NCBI RefSeq assembly: GCF_004216695.1
Contig: NZ_SGXC01000001.1
Span: 2,356,001 to 2,420,000, forward strand
DNA: 64,000 nt
Direction of reading: 5' to 3'
DNA from: Pigmentiphaga kullae
GTDB taxonomy: Bacteria; Pseudomonadota; Gammaproteobacteria; Burkholderiales; Burkholderiaceae_B
Positions 52,874 to 60,481 of this stretch are shown piece after piece (positions within the stretch are counted from its first letter, which is position 1; each line of letters starts with the position of its first letter). The translations under genes and the position numbers were made by a program. The notes below the pieces were generated by a model. It was not told the DNA's origin. It did not search any database and saw only the letters and a list, made by a program, of their open reading frames with translations.

Positions 52874-53884
52874 TCAATCTGCGCGCTGGCGGTCCAGGCT
52901 GGGCCAGATGCGCTGCCACACCTTGCCCAGGATTTCGCCGCAGCTCAGGTCCTGGCCGCGGGCAATGGTGTTGTGCAGGACGGGTTCGTTGAATTCCCCA
53001 TCGTTCTTGATCTGCGGCTCGATGCGAACGTCGTGGTCCGGCATCAGAAAGTAGGGGACGGAATAGCGTTCCAATCCTGAGCGGTTCACCACGCGGTGCG
53101 GCGTGGCAAGGAAGAGGCCGTCGCTCCACAACTTCATCATTTCGCCCAGGTTGATGACGAAGCTGCCGGAAATGGGGGGAACGGCGATCCACTCGCCGCT
53201 GCGGCCCAGGATCTCGAGTCCCCCGGTTTCGTCCTGGGAAAGAATGGTGAAGGCGCCATTGTCCGTATGCGGGCGCACGCCTATGTGTTCGCCGGAGTCT
53301 GTCGGTGGCTGAGGGGGGTAATGAAGCAGCCTGACCATGGTCATGGGGTCCGAGAAGTACCGGCGCAGCCGGCCTTCCTCCAGTCCCAGTCCTTGTTCGA
53401 AGACAGACAGCATCCGATAGGCCAGTGCATCGACTTGCGTGTAGTAGCGCAGCAGTGTTTCGCGGAACCCGGGGAGGTCGGCCGGCCATTGGTTGGGGCC
53501 GCGCAGCGGCAGGTTCTCCGGATAGTCCGCATCGCGTTCCAGGTAGAAGTGGAAGGCTTCGTGGATGTTGCCTTTCAGGGCGGGATCGTCGCCCAGCGTT
53601 TTCATCGGCAGGTAGCCCCGATAGTCGCGCGATCCGGCCATGGCGACTGCCTGCTTGTGTTCGGCGGGAAGGGCGAAGAAGCGGCGTGCCGCGTCGAATG
53701 GGGCCCGCATGTCGGCCGGCGAGAGGCCGTGATTGACGACATAGAAGAATCCGATGTCGCGACAGACCGTTGCCATGCGTTCGGCCAGCAGCGCCTTCTC
53801 GTGCGAGGAGCCGACATGCATGGCGGCCAGGTCGACGACTGGCACTTCGGAAACGGATATTTGCTTGGACGCGGGCAAGGCCAT
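52874..53884 (-). CDS. Isopenicillin N synthase-family Fe(II) oxygenase, copy 2
   Basis: This 336-residue paralogue of the oxygenase at 47273 has ligands H206/D208 ('RPHTDNG') and H263 ('TPHRVVN'), with R273/S275 ('RYS'). The two share long blocks, for example 'GFFYVVNHG', 'ARRFFALP', 'YRGYLP' and 'PxLKGNxHEAF'. The start at 53884 follows GGGAG and begins MALP as in copy 1. It is transcribed leftward with the DUF1330 gene, divergent from Bug trio member 3 across an AT-rich operator region. Retention of two copies in opposite operons suggests two related steps or substrates. Confidence 0.9.
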   Translation of the reverse strand: MALPASKQISVSEVPVVDLAAMHVGSSHEKALLAERMATVCRDIGFFYVVNHGLSPADMRAPFDAARRFFALPAEHKQAVAMAGSRDYRGYLPMKTLGDDPALKGNIHEAFHFYLERDADYPENLPLRGPNQWPADLPGFRETLLRYYTQVDALAYRMLSVFEQGLGLEEGRLRRYFSDPMTMVRLLHYPPQPPTDSGEHIGVRPHTDNGAFTILSQDETGGLEILGRSGEWIAVPPISGSFVINLGEMMKLWSDGLFLATPHRVVNRSGLERYSVPYFLMPDHDVRIEPQIKNDGEFNEPVLHNTIARGQDLSCGEILGKVWQRIWPSLDRQRAD

Positions 53885-53915
53885 CGTAGTCTCCCTTCGA
53901 ATGGATTTTTTATCG

Positions 53916-54013
53916 TACTTTAAAACCATACTTTAGTGCAATAAAAATGATCGAGTACCCATGCCGAAGCAATGCCGGGCGGTTTTACAAAATAATTTAC
54001 TAGAGTAAGGTAT
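53916..54013. promoter_or_regulatory. Divergent AT-rich promoter region with MarR-type half-sites
   Basis: On the oxygenase side, direct repeats TACTTTA lie at 53916-53922 and 53929-53935, the second within ACCATACTTTAGT (53925-53937). On the Bug side, TTACT-AG-AGTAA (53997-54008) has the same arms as the palindrome at 57615-57626 and is followed by GGTAT, so AGTAAGGTAT (54004-54013) also recurs there in reverse. These are candidate MarR sites (inference). Confidence 0.55.
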
Positions 54014-54060
54014 TTTGGTATTTAATTTAAGGATGGAATTAGTTGGTGAATGGGGTGATC

Positions 54061-55038
54061 ATGAACGTTCGGAACCTTGTTCTTCTTTCCTTTCTGGTCA
54101 TGGTCGCGATGGCGGCCGTGCCGGGACGGTCCGCCGCTGCCGAGCCGTATCCTGCCGCGCCTGTAAGGCTCATCGTTCCATTTCCTCCCGGCGGGCCGGT
54201 CGATTCCGTGGGCAGGCTGCTTGCCGGCAAGCTCGGCGCAGAGCTTGGGCAGTCGGTCTATGTCGACAACAAGGGCGGTGCCGGCGGCGGCATCGGCGCC
54301 CAAGCGGCCGCTTCGGCCGAGCCGAACGGCTATACGCTGCTGCTGGGGTCCACGGCGACCATTTCCATCCTGCCGCTGATCAATTCCAGCGTGCGCTACG
54401 ATCCCGACCGCGATTTCACGGCCCTGGCGATCGCCGCGACGGGGGTCCAGATCTTCGTGGTGAATGAGAAGGTCCCGGTGCGCGACATTCCAGGATTGGT
54501 GGCCTACGCGAAAAGTAGCAAACGTCCCCTCAGCGCCGCGACCGGAGGGAGCGCCAACCCGTTCTTCATCGCCATGTTCGAGAAAGAGGCGGGGGTCGAG
54601 TTCCTGCACGTCCCGTACAAAGGCACGGGGCCCAGCCTGGCCGATGTGGCCGCGGGGCACGTTGCGTTCACCGTGGCCGATACCTCGGCGGTCATCCCTT
54701 TGGTCAAGGCGGGCCAGGTCCGGGCCCTGGGCATCTCATCCTTGCAGCGCAGCCCGCTGGCGCCGGACATTCCAACGATTGCGGAACAAGGGTTTCCAGG
54801 ATTCGAAGCAGGGGGCTGGTTCGGGTTGTTCGCGCCCCGGGGCCTGCCCGCCAACGTACAGCGGCGATTGGTCGATGCCCTGGCCAAGGTCGCGAGCGAT
54901 CGCGACATGAACGAGCAACTGTTGCGCCTGGGGCTGACGCCGTCATGGAGCGTGGGCGAGGACGCCGCACGCAATGTGCGCAAAGAGAATGGGCGCCTGC
55001 GTAGCGTGGCCGCCACCATGAACATGCAGCCGCAGTAG
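54061..55038 (+). CDS. Bug-family periplasmic receptor (trio member 3)
   Basis: This 325-residue receptor has signal peptide 'MNVRNLVLLSFLVMVAMAA' and cleavage near 'SAAAEP'. Its mature features are 'VPFPPGGPVDSVGRLL', 'PNGYTLLLGSTATISILP', 'HVPYKGTGPSLADVAAGH' and 'GGWFGLFAPRGLP'. Very similar in pattern to the receptor at 51534. The start at 54061 gives a standard signal peptide, with a GGGGTGATC leader like that before IPNS copy 1. It is followed 23 bases later by the HpaI-type aldolase gene, with which it likely forms an operon. Confidence 0.92.
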   Translation: MNVRNLVLLSFLVMVAMAAVPGRSAAAEPYPAAPVRLIVPFPPGGPVDSVGRLLAGKLGAELGQSVYVDNKGGAGGGIGAQAAASAEPNGYTLLLGSTATISILPLINSSVRYDPDRDFTALAIAATGVQIFVVNEKVPVRDIPGLVAYAKSSKRPLSAATGGSANPFFIAMFEKEAGVEFLHVPYKGTGPSLADVAAGHVAFTVADTSAVIPLVKAGQVRALGISSLQRSPLAPDIPTIAEQGFPGFEAGGWFGLFAPRGLPANVQRRLVDALAKVASDRDMNEQLLRLGLTPSWSVGEDAARNVRKENGRLRSVAATMNMQPQ

Positions 55039-55061
55039 GCGCGGCGATGGGGGAAACATCG

Positions 55062-55832
55062 ATGGTCCATGGCGCTGGCATGGCTCCTCGCCTGCAGGCA
55101 GGCAACCGTGTCCATGGAGTCTCGGTCGGGGTGCCGCATCCTGCGCTGGTGCAGATGTGCGGCTACGCCGGCTACGACTTCGTCGTACTGGACAATGAGC
55201 ACGGGCCGGCCAGCATCGAGACGACGGGCGAGGCGATTCGCGCCGCCCTGGGCGTGGGCCTGGTCCCCATTGTCCGCACGTTCGAGCCGGATATTTCCCG
55301 CCTGCTCGACGCGGGGGCCGGTGGTATCCAGGTCCCCCTGGTGGAAACTCCGGAACAGGCAGAGCGGATCGTGCGGGCATGCCGCTACCCCCCGGCGGGG
55401 GGACGATCGGTCGCGTTCTCCACTCCCGCCGCGCACTACGGTTTTGCCGACAGGCAAGGGCACATCGAGTCCTCGAACAGAGGCATCGCCGTGGTGCTCA
55501 TGATCGAAACGGCGGCGGCCATGGAGCGCCTGGGCGAGATCCTGGCGGTGCCGGGCGTGGATGCGGTGTGTATCGGCCCGACGGACATGTCCTACTCGTT
55601 GGGCGTTCCCGGCGACGGCCGGCACCCCAAGGTCGTTGCCGCCGTGGCCGAGTGTGTGGGCGCGTGCAGGCAAGCGGGCATCGCAGTGGGGGCAAATGCG
55701 TTCTCGCAGGCCGAATACGGCGAGCACGTGGCGATGGGAATGACCTACCACACCGTGATGATGACGATGCTGCTCGGCAAGACCTTGCGCGAAAGACTCG
55801 TCGCCATGCGCGGTGCCGCTTCCGATTCCTAG
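55062..55832 (+). CDS. HpcH/HpaI-family aldolase
   Basis: This 256-residue pyruvate-class II aldolase has metal and substrate residues in 'DFVVLDNEHGPASIE', 'PIVRTFEPD', 'IQVPLVETPEQAE', 'VVLMIETAAAMERL' and 'CIGPTDMSYSLG'. It cleaves 4-hydroxy-2-oxoacids to pyruvate or oxaloacetate plus an aldehyde, a typical final step of aromatic breakdown. An ATG five codons upstream (55047) is possible, but GGGGGAAA sits at proper distance before 55062. It is convergent with the Rieske beta-subunit gene. Confidence 0.9.
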   Translation: MVHGAGMAPRLQAGNRVHGVSVGVPHPALVQMCGYAGYDFVVLDNEHGPASIETTGEAIRAALGVGLVPIVRTFEPDISRLLDAGAGGIQVPLVETPEQAERIVRACRYPPAGGRSVAFSTPAAHYGFADRQGHIESSNRGIAVVLMIETAAAMERLGEILAVPGVDAVCIGPTDMSYSLGVPGDGRHPKVVAAVAECVGACRQAGIAVGANAFSQAEYGEHVAMGMTYHTVMMTMLLGKTLRERLVAMRGAASDS

Positions 55833-55850
55833 GCGCGGCACCGCATCGGG

Positions 55851-56318
55851 TCAGATCGGGAAAACGATGGAGCCGGGAACAAGGTTCGTGTCGTGAATCA
55901 CGAGGCGGTGCGCGAGCCGTATTTCGCCATCCCAATGTATGCGGTCGGCGTACCGGCCAGCCACCAGGAGTTGCGTGGACTTGCCCTCGATGGTCTCCAG
56001 GACCGCGAAGTTCGCGGAAGCGACGAAGCTGCCGCGTTCTTCCCGCACCCGCATGTTGGAGATCAGGTGCCGCCATGCGCGGGGAGCGTAGACGTTCAGG
56101 TTCGCGCTGGCGTGGGCCCTGTCCTTGAGCATGCCCATGCCTTTGCAGTACATCAGGCCAAGCGGAAGATTGCGGTCGTGATTCTCCCTGGAAAGGATGC
56201 GATAGACGCCTTCCCGGGTGAAAAATCCGGGCCACTCCGCCAGCGAGCCGCCATCGATGGCGTCCGCGTAGTCAAGGTAGATGCGGTCGAAAATCTGTTG
56301 CTGGGTGGGCGCGCTCAT
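55851..56318 (-). CDS. Ring-hydroxylating oxygenase, small (beta) subunit
   Basis: This 155-residue NTF2-fold beta subunit has 'YLDYADAIDGGSLAEWPGFF' near residue 14, 'YRILSRENHDRNLPLGLMYCKG' and 'LLVAGRYADRIHWDGEIRLAHRLVIHDT' near the end, fitting the salicylate 5-hydroxylase/anthranilate dioxygenase small-subunit type. It overlaps the alpha-subunit stop by four bases. It is shorter and clearly different from the beta subunit at 1622-2119, so the two Rieske systems are not recent duplicates. Confidence 0.9.
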   Translation of the reverse strand: MSAPTQQQIFDRIYLDYADAIDGGSLAEWPGFFTREGVYRILSRENHDRNLPLGLMYCKGMGMLKDRAHASANLNVYAPRAWRHLISNMRVREERGSFVASANFAVLETIEGKSTQLLVAGRYADRIHWDGEIRLAHRLVIHDTNLVPGSIVFPI

Positions 56319-57553
56319 AGATCCATCACCTTGCGATATCCTTCATAGAAGGCACGTATGGCGACCTCGGTCACCATATGGTCGGTCTCTGTCTCGGCTC
56401 CCAGCCCGCCCATTTCGACGATCCCCGCCTCGTCGGGCGCATTGGCGCGTATGCCGTCCTGGATGCGGGCCACGATTTCACTGTCATCCATCGATACCAG
56501 GCCGCCGGGGCCCATCAGGTTGGCCTGGCGCAGCCGGCGTTCGGTCATTTCGTCGCTGTCGGACATGTAGCCGAAGAACGTCCAGTGCAATTCGAAGGCA
56601 TCCGGTCCGCAGGGGACGATCTGCCGGCAGGCCAGCGTGTTGGACTGCTGTTGCAGGATGAGATTGGGCCAGATCGTATGCATGACCACTGTTTCGTCGC
56701 CCGGGAACTCCTTCTGCGAGTCGAGCAACTCGGGGCCGCTGAGCGATAGCTTCGCGTTGAAGGATCGCATTTGCGACGTGCCATCGTTGAGTTCCTGCCT
56801 GCCGCGGCGCGAGGCGAGCGCGGTGTGCAGCTTGGATTCGTCCGTGATCACGCGCGACGGATTGTCCACCCTGAACAAGCCGAAGGTGACGAAAAAGACA
56901 TGCAGCAGACTGGCGTGATAGGGGTCCTTGATGTTTTCCAGCATCAGCTTCCAGTTGCCGGCGATCTTCTGTCGCAGGTAGCCGAGCAGCCGTAGCGGCC
57001 GGCCATCGAACACGCGATCGTAGAAGCCCAGGATCGCGGGGCCGAGATACTCTTCGAAAGGCGGTGGATCCTCGCTCCAACTGGCGAAGATGGCGCCGCC
57101 GCGTGTATGCACAGCCAGGCGGCGCAACGACACGGACCCAGTGCGGAAGGATTCGGGCATGCCGCCCTTGCCCTGTACGCCCCGCTTGAACGGCACGCCG
57201 CGCAATTGACCTTCCAGGTCGTAGACCCATTGATGGTACGGGCACATGAAATCCTGCACCTTGCCCGATTGGGATTGGCACAGCTCGACGCCGCGATGCG
57301 CGCATCGATTGGCCAAGACTCGTACCTGGCCATCCTTGCCGCGCACGACCAGAACGGATTGTTCGCCAAGCGTGGTCTTCTTGTAGCTGCCCGTTTCCGG
57401 GATCTCGCATTCCAGCCCGACGTAGCTCCATGTCGGACCGTTGAAGATGCGTGCCAGCTCCCGCTCGTAGACGCGCCTGTCGGTATAGACCCAGTACGGG
57501 ACGCGCCCTGGTTCCTGGGGCCACGCGAGCAATGGTCGTTCGTGAATGTTCAT
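56315..57553 (-). CDS. Rieske ring-hydroxylating oxygenase, large (alpha) subunit
   Basis: This 412-residue oxygenase has Rieske ligands C84/H86 ('CAHRG') and C104/H107 ('CPYHQW') and mononuclear iron ligands D210/H213/H218 in 'NIKDPYHASLLHVF'. That segment resembles NagG (salicylate 5-hydroxylase) and AndAc-type anthranilate dioxygenases more than benzoate or biphenyl enzymes (from memory). It would hydroxylate an amino- or hydroxy-benzoate-like ring. No ferredoxin or reductase is encoded next to it. It is divergent from the second MarR gene, with the strongest operator candidate of the window between them. Confidence 0.92.
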   Translation of the reverse strand: MNIHERPLLAWPQEPGRVPYWVYTDRRVYERELARIFNGPTWSYVGLECEIPETGSYKKTTLGEQSVLVVRGKDGQVRVLANRCAHRGVELCQSQSGKVQDFMCPYHQWVYDLEGQLRGVPFKRGVQGKGGMPESFRTGSVSLRRLAVHTRGGAIFASWSEDPPPFEEYLGPAILGFYDRVFDGRPLRLLGYLRQKIAGNWKLMLENIKDPYHASLLHVFFVTFGLFRVDNPSRVITDESKLHTALASRRGRQELNDGTSQMRSFNAKLSLSGPELLDSQKEFPGDETVVMHTIWPNLILQQQSNTLACRQIVPCGPDAFELHWTFFGYMSDSDEMTERRLRQANLMGPGGLVSMDDSEIVARIQDGIRANAPDEAGIVEMGGLGAETETDHMVTEVAIRAFYEGYRKVMDL

Positions 57554-57608
57554 CGTTCCGGATTCCCGTGGTGGGGCCGTGCGTCTAGCCCGGCTTATAT
57601 GTGCTCAA

Positions 57609-57632
57609 TATACCTTACTTAAGTAAAGTATA
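57609..57632. promoter_or_regulatory. 24-base near-perfect palindrome: MarR operator candidate
   Basis: The core TTACTTAAGTAA (57615-57626) is perfectly palindromic, and the symmetry extends to 57609-57632 with a single mismatched pair. It is about 55 bases before the Rieske alpha start and 150 before the MarR start, in an AT-rich divergent region. Its size and symmetry suit a dimeric MarR regulator. Confidence 0.65.
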
Positions 57633-57781
57633 AAAGTGCGAAGAAAGAAAAGCGGACAGTGTTCGGCCACCCAGAGGCACTAGGGGTTCCAGGTAAGTGT
57701 TTTTGATAAACTACCAAAGGCAAGTTTCTTGCGCCTGCCGAGGTATCCGCCTGGTGGCTGAAATAATCAAGAGGACGACAC

Positions 57782-58303
57782 ATGGCAGGAAAGCGCGCCG
57801 CTACGAAAGAAGGTTTGCGTTTCGTCAAATGGGTGGATACCAATCATGGCTTCCACTCGTACGAATTCCACGACTACATGCAGAGCGTGGCGGCTGCTCG
57901 CTACGTCATCAGGCGCGTCCAGCGCATCATCGACGATTGCGTCCGCAAGCACGGACTGGAGCCATTGGAGCAACAGGCCCTGGTGCAGATCTATGGAGCA
58001 CCCGAGCAGCGCCTGCCGATCGGACAGGTGGCCGAACGGCTGGACATCTCCTCGTCGGCGCTGGCCTCCAGGCTGGTCACCAAGCTCGAAGACAGCGGCT
58101 ATGTGCGCCGCGTACCTTCCGAAGAGGATCGCCGAGCTACGTGGGCGTGCACGACGCCTGCGGGAGTGGAGATCCTGCACGCCATCGTCGATGATCTGCA
58201 TCGTGAAGTGCAGTATTTCCATGGCAAGCTGTCCGAAACCGACCAGCGGGCAGCCATGGAGATCTTCGCCTTCTACGCGGGTTTCGGACTCGACCTGAGC
58301 TGA
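57782..58303 (+). CDS. MarR-family transcriptional regulator (second paralogue)
   Basis: This 173-residue regulator has the recognition region in 'PIGQVAERLDISSSALASRLVTKLEDSGY' (about residues 79-107) and a wing with 'PSEEDRRATWACTTPAG'. It is a full-length paralogue of the MarR protein at 44039-44566. It sits between the Rieske operon and the hydratase-amidase operon, both transcribed away or towards it, with candidate operators upstream of both. I infer that it represses these units until the pathway ligand binds. Confidence 0.92.
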   Translation: MAGKRAATKEGLRFVKWVDTNHGFHSYEFHDYMQSVAAARYVIRRVQRIIDDCVRKHGLEPLEQQALVQIYGAPEQRLPIGQVAERLDISSSALASRLVTKLEDSGYVRRVPSEEDRRATWACTTPAGVEILHAIVDDLHREVQYFHGKLSETDQRAAMEIFAFYAGFGLDLS

Positions 58304-58312
58304 GAGGCCGGC

Positions 58313-59035
58313 TCAGCCTACTGCGTACATGGTCTGCGCGCTCAGAGCGGTGTCCAGGCGGTTGGCGTGCGGCACAGCCCGGATCTGCCGCATATAGCGC
58401 TTGCAGGCAACGATCAGCCCCGCATGGGATTCGGCCATGCGCCGAGCCGCGGTTTCGGCCGCCTGCGCCAGTTCGGCCGCGGGATGCATGCGCGAAGCAA
58501 TGCCCAGGGCCACGGCCTCCGCAGCATCCACCGAGCGGCCGGTCATGACCATTTCCATCAGGTGCTTGGGGTGGAGGTGGTCGACCAGTTCGGCCAGCAC
58601 GAACATGGGAGGGATCCCATGGGGAACTTCATCCAGCGTGAAACTCGCATCGTCGGCCGCCAGGCAGATATCCGAGCGCAGGGCGATACCGACCCCGAAG
58701 CCCAGCGCGCGGCCATGGACGGCCGAGAGGGTCAACCCGGCAAAGTCGGACAGCGCACGGTAGAACGCGGCGACGGGGCGGAAGGCATCGAAGGGGGCGA
58801 CCGGCGAACTCTGTTCGCTTCGCTCGCGGCCCAGGCAGAAATCCGCGCCCTGACCCGATATCAGGATCACGCCCGTCCTGCCGCTTTCCTGGCGCAGCAG
58901 ATCGGTCATCGCGCGAAGCATGTCCAGGCTCACGCGATTGCCGGCCTGGGGGCGCTCGAACCGCAAGTGGCCCCAACCCTGCTGTGATGTGTAGATGAAA
59001 CCTTGTTCCCTGCTGCCGATGGTGTTCTCTGGCAT
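58313..59035 (-). CDS. Enoyl-CoA hydratase/isomerase-family protein
   Basis: This 240-residue crotonase-fold protein has the oxyanion-hole segments 'GQGADFCLGRE' (about 63-73) and 'VHGRALGFGVGIALRSDI' (about 107-124), and 'ASFTLDEVPHGIPP' where family acid residues lie. Crotonases hydrate, isomerise or hydrolyse CoA thioesters. No CoA ligase lies in this cluster, so either one is encoded elsewhere or the protein has a less usual substrate. The start at 59035 is the best-placed ATG; the frame is open 20 codons upstream. It follows the amidase by 35 bases. Confidence 0.88.
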   Translation of the reverse strand: MPENTIGSREQGFIYTSQQGWGHLRFERPQAGNRVSLDMLRAMTDLLRQESGRTGVILISGQGADFCLGRERSEQSSPVAPFDAFRPVAAFYRALSDFAGLTLSAVHGRALGFGVGIALRSDICLAADDASFTLDEVPHGIPPMFVLAELVDHLHPKHLMEMVMTGRSVDAAEAVALGIASRMHPAAELAQAAETAARRMAESHAGLIVACKRYMRQIRAVPHANRLDTALSAQTMYAVG

Positions 59036-59070
59036 GGCATGTCCCGGTCGAGGCCGAACGATGAAGGGGC

Positions 59071-60396
59071 TCAGCGCGACTGCGCCAGGACCCATTGCGC
59101 AATTTCGAAGATGTGCTGATCGCGGTGCTGGGCGCCCATCAATTGCAGCCCCAGAGGCATGCCGTCATCGGCAAGGATGGGAAGGGAGACCGAAGGTGCG
59201 CCCAGCACCGACGCCGAGACGTTGAAGATCGGATCGCCTGTCCATTGGATGCCCCGCGGCGCGGCGCCGGGGGCGCTCAAGGTGATGAAGGCGTCGACCT
59301 CGCCCGCGATGGCCTCGAACTGCGCCCGCAGCGCTGCTCGTTGCGCGAGGCAGGCGCGGTAGCCTTCCAGACCCAACGCGGCCGCGCGTTCCATGCGATC
59401 GTGGACCAAGGGGCTCAGGCCGAGTTTGTCCCGGTACATGGCGCTGTTGGCGGGCCAGCGGGATTCGAAGCCGAAAATGCTGAGTCCCAGTTCACGGATA
59501 TCGGCCAAGGCGGTTTCCAGTGCCTGGACACGCGCGTCGTCGTGGCGCGATAGGATGCGCACCCCCAGCCGGCCAAGCATATCCACGCGGGCCATCAATG
59601 CCTCGCGGGCCTGGGCGGTCGCGCTGTCCCAGCCCGGCGTCTCGAACAGAACCAACGCGGCCGGCCGGGCCGACCCGCTCAGCGCGGCCGTGCCGACCAG
59701 GCCCATGGCGCCGGGATCGCCCCCGGCCCGTTCCACGATGGCATGGGCCGTGGCCCACATGTCCTCCAGGCTGGCCCCGATGACGCCGATGCAGCTATGG
59801 CTCTGATAATCGTGGCTGCCGCCGCGATTGATGCCGCCGACCGTGGGTTTGTAGCCGAACGCGCCGCAGAAGCTGGAAGGACGGATGATCGAGCCCATCA
59901 CCTGGGTTCCCAGAGCGGTGGGCACGATGCCCGCACCGACCGCGGCGGCGGATCCGGCGCTGGAGCCGCCCGAGGTGCGTTCGTAGTCGTGCGGATTGCG
60001 GGTGTCGGTCGGATAGCTGCCGGCGTATTCGGTCGTCTTGGTCTTGCCCAGGATGACGGCTCCTGCGTCCCTGAGCGCGAATACCGCAGCGGCATCGCGT
60101 CCCGATCGCCAGTCGTCGTAGGTGGGCGAGCCCATCATCGTGGGGAGATCGAAGGTCTCGATCACGTCCTTGATGCCTATTGGCATGCCGTCGATCGGCG
60201 ACAGCGGCGCGCCGGCCTTCCAGCGCCTGGATGCCATGTCGGCGGCGATCCTGGCCCTGGGGATGGCCAGCGAGGCAAAGGAGCGCAACCGGGGTTCCAC
60301 TTCCTCCAGGCGCGCGATTGTCCGCTCCAGGTAATCGCGCGGCGTGTCGGTGCCCTGGCGGAATTTCTTCGTTTCTGCTTGATAGGGTGTCAGCAT
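59071..60396 (-). CDS. Amidase signature-family hydrolase
   Basis: This 441-residue amidase has the Ser-cisSer-Lys triad: K76 in 'PIGIKDVIET', cis-Ser at about S146 in 'SGGSSAGSAAAVGAG', and nucleophile S170 in 'GTQVMGSIIRPSSF'. It hydrolyses carboxamides to acid plus ammonia or amine in the cytoplasm. It leads the leftward amidase-hydratase operon, with repeated palindromes just upstream of its start. In this cluster it may release the acid from an amide-bearing aromatic that the Rieske system then hydroxylates (inference). Confidence 0.92.
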   Translation of the reverse strand: MLTPYQAETKKFRQGTDTPRDYLERTIARLEEVEPRLRSFASLAIPRARIAADMASRRWKAGAPLSPIDGMPIGIKDVIETFDLPTMMGSPTYDDWRSGRDAAAVFALRDAGAVILGKTKTTEYAGSYPTDTRNPHDYERTSGGSSAGSAAAVGAGIVPTALGTQVMGSIIRPSSFCGAFGYKPTVGGINRGGSHDYQSHSCIGVIGASLEDMWATAHAIVERAGGDPGAMGLVGTAALSGSARPAALVLFETPGWDSATAQAREALMARVDMLGRLGVRILSRHDDARVQALETALADIRELGLSIFGFESRWPANSAMYRDKLGLSPLVHDRMERAAALGLEGYRACLAQRAALRAQFEAIAGEVDAFITLSAPGAAPRGIQWTGDPIFNVSASVLGAPSVSLPILADDGMPLGLQLMGAQHRDQHIFEIAQWVLAQSR

Positions 60397-60400
60397 GGCC

Positions 60401-60441
60401 TAAATATTTAACTTAAGTACGTTATGTACGATAAATATTTA
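60401..60441. promoter_or_regulatory. Operator region upstream of the amidase operon
   Basis: Two identical palindromes TAAATATTTA (60401-60410 and 60432-60441) flank TAACTTAAGTAC (60409-60420), which matches ten of twelve bases of the MarR core at 57615. The outer flanks (GGCC before, GACC after) make the whole region roughly symmetric. It lies directly before the amidase start. Confidence 0.55.
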
Positions 60442-60481
60442 GACCGCTTCCGTCAACAGGAGAAACGTCGGGCGCCGGGCC

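Noticed and set aside
42809-55832. A standard homoprotocatechuate (hpa) pathway, given CHM isomerase, HpaBC-like and HpaI-like genes
   Set aside because: The ring-cleavage dioxygenase, semialdehyde dehydrogenase, OPET decarboxylase and hydratase are all missing, and the genes sit in separate operons with other oxygenases.
59071-60396. The amidase as GatA of the Glu-tRNA amidotransferase
   Set aside because: No gatB/gatC neighbours, and the 'GTQVMGS' nucleophile loop fits stand-alone amidases; the operon partner is a crotonase.
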